A DNA stretch of 52,295 bases from Stenotrophomonas maltophilia (GTDB lineage: Bacteria; Pseudomonadota; Gammaproteobacteria; Xanthomonadales; Xanthomonadaceae), in contig NZ_SRHZ01000005.1 in assembly GCF_004684085.1 (NCBI RefSeq), positions 1-52,295 of the forward strand, given 5' to 3'. Positions 50,042 to 52,295 of this stretch are shown here, one piece after another. The translations under genes and the position numbers were made by a program. Within the stretch, counting starts at the first letter, position 1. The number at the start of each line of letters is the position of its first letter. The notes under the pieces are model-generated. The model was not told the origin of the DNA. It saw only the letters and a program-made list of their open reading frames with translations, and ran no database searches.

Positions 50042-50842
50042 TCAGCGCGCCGGCGGGTCCGGCACGTAGCGGTTGGGGAACGCCTGCGGCTCGCGCGGCA
50101 GGCGCGAGGGAGAATCGACCAGGATGCCGCGCGCGCGCAGGTTGCGGGCGCTGTCGTAGCGCAGCTGCAGGACTTGGGCGGGGCTGCGGCTGGCGCGCTC
50201 GAAGTCGGTATCGCGTACCGACGACTGTTCGCGTGCGCCGTGGCCGGTGCCCAGCGCTGGCGCCTGCGACTTGCTGGCGTAGCCCTCGATGCGGCTGCTG
50301 CTGGCGCTGGCATCGGCCGCGGCTTCAGCGGCCGGTGCCGGCAGCGGCAGGCCACGGCGCAGGATCGGCTGCGGGTACCAGCGGCGCGCCTCCTCGAACA
50401 CCGCCACGCCGACCACGCCGATGTTGTCCGGGCGGCCGGTGCGGCTGGCATAGCTGCCGCTGGGGCTGCTGAACACGAACTGCGCCACTTCGTCCTGGCT
50501 CTTGCGCCAGCCGGTGATGTCAGCGCGCTGGCCGGGGTTGAGTACATAGCCGGTCTGCGAGGGATCGGCGTTCTCGCCGGAGATGGCGTTGACGCCGTCC
50601 ACCGACAGTACTACCAGCACCCGGCGCGGGCTGTCGTTGTACAGGCGCACGGCGTAGCGGTGGCCGCGCTCACCGGCCACCCAGCGCTGACCCTCGGCGG
50701 GGTAGCTGCGCAGTTCGGTACCGCGGTCGCGGTCGACCAGGGCCATGCGCACAGGGCCACCCTCGTACACCGGCGGTGGCATCGGGGCGGGGCGGAAGCC
50801 GGCCAGGGGCAGGATCAGCAGCAGGGGAAGCAGGCGTTTCAT
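50042..50842 (-). CDS. Secreted protein of unknown function
   Basis: This 266-residue protein has a short signal peptide (MKRLLPLLLILPLAGFRPAP). The mature first half includes RGTELRSYPAEGQRWVAGERGHRYAVRLYN and then RRVLVVLSVDGVNAISGENA, which look like beta-rich segments; the second half is Ala/Ser-rich and low complexity. No family is recognised. ATG 50842 begins the signal peptide. It is divergent from trpS. Confidence 0.6.
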   Translation of the reverse strand: MKRLLPLLLILPLAGFRPAPMPPPVYEGGPVRMALVDRDRGTELRSYPAEGQRWVAGERGHRYAVRLYNDSPRRVLVVLSVDGVNAISGENADPSQTGYVLNPGQRADITGWRKSQDEVAQFVFSSPSGSYASRTGRPDNIGVVGVAVFEEARRWYPQPILRRGLPLPAPAAEAAADASASSSRIEGYASKSQAPALGTGHGAREQSSVRDTDFERASRSPAQVLQLRYDSARNLRARGILVDSPSRLPREPQAFPNRYVPDPPAR

Positions 50843-50950
50843 CGGGCGTCTCCAGCGGGGTTGCGTGAATGAACGCGCCGCAGGCCCTGACGGGGTTGGT
50901 GGCGTGCAAGGTAAACTGGCCCCGTTCATCGAAGGTTACCCCACGCAGTC

Positions 50951-52243
50951 ATGACGACCCGAGTCCTTACCGGCATCACCCCCTCCGGCACGCCCCACCT
51001 GGGCAACTACGTTGGCGCCATCCGTCCGGCCATCGCGGCCAGCCGCGCCCCGGGGATCGAGAGCTTCTTCTTCCTGGCCGACCTGCACAGCCTGATCAAG
51101 TCCCAGGACCCGCAGCGCACCCAGCGCGCGACCCTGGAGATCGCGGCCAGCTGGCTGGCCTGCGGCCTGGACGCGGAACACGTGTGGTTCTACCGCCAGA
51201 GCGACATCCGCGAGACTACCGAGCTGATGTGGTTCCTGACTGCCATCGCCAGCAAGGGCATCCTCAACCGCGCGCACGCCTACAAGGCGGCGGTGGACAA
51301 GAACCGCGAGGAAGGCGTGGACGAGGACGCAGGCGTCAGCGCCGGCCTGTTCATGTACCCGGTGCTGATGGCCGCCGATATCCTCATCTTCAAGGCCAAC
51401 CAGGTACCAGTGGGCCGTGACCAGATCCAGCACATCGAGATGGCGCGCGATTTCGCCCAGCGCTTCAACCACGTGTACGGCAAGGAGTACTTCCCGCTGC
51501 CGGACGTGGTGATCGACGAGCAGGTGGCGACGCTGGCGGGCCTTGACGGCCGCAAGATGAGCAAGAGCTACCACAACACCATTCCGCTGTTCGTGCCGCG
51601 CGAGGAGCTGAAGAAGCTGGTGTTCTCGATCCTGACCGACTCGCGCGCACCCGGCGAGCCGAAGGACACCGAAGGCTCGGCGCTGTTCCAGATGTACCAG
51701 GCGTTCGCCACCCCGGAACAGACCGCTGAATTCGCCAAGGCCTTCGCTGCCGGCATCAGCTGGGGCGACGCCAAGCAGCAGTTGTTCGAACGCATCGACA
51801 GCGAACTGTCGCCGCTGCGCGAGCGCTACAACGCGCTGATGGCCGAGCCGGAAAAGATCGAGGCGCTGCTCAAGCGCCGTGGCCAGCAGCTGCGCGAGCA
51901 GCTGGCGGCACCGCTGCTGGAAGAGCTGCGCCATGCCGTGGGCCTGCGCGACCTTTCCACCGCTGGCGACATCGCCAGCGAGGATGCCGGCGTGGCCCGC
52001 GTGGCACCGCCGCTGTTCAAGCAGTACCGCGAAAAGGACGGCCGTTTCTACTTCAAGTTGACCGCCGGTGACGGCACGCTGCTGGTCCAGAGCGAAGGCT
52101 TCGATTCGCCGCGCGATGCGGGCCAGCTGATCGCGGTGATCAAGCAGGCCGAGCAGGGCGACCAGCTGCAGAGCGAGCTGTTCAAGCTGGAAGCCGAAGT
52201 GGACGCGGTGCTGGCTGCCCTGGCCGTGCTGCGCGAAGCGTAA
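50951..52243 (+). CDS. trpS: Tryptophan-tRNA ligase
   Basis: This 430-residue class I aminoacyl-tRNA synthetase charges tRNA-Trp. The ATP-binding HIGH-like motif is TPSGTPHLGNY, and the KMSKS motif is intact in GRKMSKSYHNT. It is longer than the 334-residue E. coli enzyme, as in other xanthomonads, with the extra residues at the C-terminus. The start is ATG 50951. A REP begins 3 bases after the stop. Confidence 0.93.
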   Translation: MTTRVLTGITPSGTPHLGNYVGAIRPAIAASRAPGIESFFFLADLHSLIKSQDPQRTQRATLEIAASWLACGLDAEHVWFYRQSDIRETTELMWFLTAIASKGILNRAHAYKAAVDKNREEGVDEDAGVSAGLFMYPVLMAADILIFKANQVPVGRDQIQHIEMARDFAQRFNHVYGKEYFPLPDVVIDEQVATLAGLDGRKMSKSYHNTIPLFVPREELKKLVFSILTDSRAPGEPKDTEGSALFQMYQAFATPEQTAEFAKAFAAGISWGDAKQQLFERIDSELSPLRERYNALMAEPEKIEALLKRRGQQLREQLAAPLLEELRHAVGLRDLSTAGDIASEDAGVARVAPPLFKQYREKDGRFYFKLTAGDGTLLVQSEGFDSPRDAGQLIAVIKQAEQGDQLQSELFKLEAEVDAVLAALAVLREA

Positions 52244-52246
52244 GGG

Positions 52247-52295
52247 GTAGTGCCGGCCGCTGGCCGGCAACTGCACAGAACCGCCGGCCAGCGGC
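52247..52295. repeat. Inverted GTAG REP pair, cut by window end
   Basis: The first unit (52247-52269) begins GTAG and carries the GCCGGCCGCTGGCCGGC core. The second (52281-52295) is its inverted partner, incomplete because the window ends. Confidence 0.75.

Noticed and set aside
1..52295. CRISPR array
   Set aside because: No regularly spaced direct repeats with unique spacers; the repeats seen are hairpin elements at gene ends.

Overview
The window looks like a chromosomal segment of a Stenotrophomonas species (S. maltophilia complex or a close xanthomonad relative). The support is uniformly GC-rich coding DNA, many short hairpin repeats that open with GTAG (the layout known for Stenotrophomonas GTAG/SMAG-type REPs), a xanthomonad-type type IV secretion effector with an XVIPCD tail, and a PhoP/PhoQ pair. 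The species call is inference, because no rRNA or other decisive marker is present.

Layout. 1-5.2 kb: membrane-anchored cytochrome c, secreted EEP-family nuclease, EamA transporter, alpha/beta hydrolase and ZapE. 5.2-10.6 kb: DUF2884 protein, then nrdA, a small DUF2188 gene and nrdB, with a promoter, a possible NrdR box and strong terminators. 10.7-18.2 kb: LysE exporter, acyl-CoA thioesterase, class II sirtuin, Old Yellow Enzyme, LysR regulator, PurU, an AT-richer NYN-domain gene, nicotinamidase and QueH. 18.2-21.7 kb: a patatin-like protein with an inserted membrane region and a DUF1028 protein. 21.8-28.8 kb: a ScfR-like regulator divergent from a tight five-gene valine catabolism operon (mmsA, acyl-CoA dehydrogenase, enoyl-CoA hydratase, 3-hydroxyisobutyryl-CoA hydrolase, mmsB). 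29-32.2 kb: Ohr, a CDF-like transporter and a SulP transporter. 32.2-35.3 kb: accessory block with a HigBA-like toxin-antitoxin module and an XVIPCD effector whose upstream neighbour is a secreted LprI-like protein, probably its immunity protein. 35.5-43.3 kb: DusA, PhoP/PhoQ, MtfA-like peptidase, BirA, CoaX, SPOR protein and tRNA-Thr(TGT). 43.3-48.2 kb: accessory block beside the tRNA, with two lipoproteins (one metallopeptidase-like), a DUF3011 protein, an ankyrin protein with an NTF2-like tail and an orphan membrane protein. 48.3-52.3 kb: arginase, entericidin, CsbD, a secreted orphan and TrpRS.

Two hairpin families punctuate the map and nearly always sit just 3' of genes. One is the GTAG family. 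The other is a larger palindrome with conserved GGGGTC/GACCCC ends and a core that differs between copies while staying self-complementary. The best candidates for new biology are the effector/immunity pair (33.0-35.3 kb), the lipoprotein pair next to tRNA-Thr, the ankyrin/NTF2-like fusion, the orphan NYN gene and the second palindrome family. No CRISPR array, rRNA, integrase, transposase or secretion machinery was seen.
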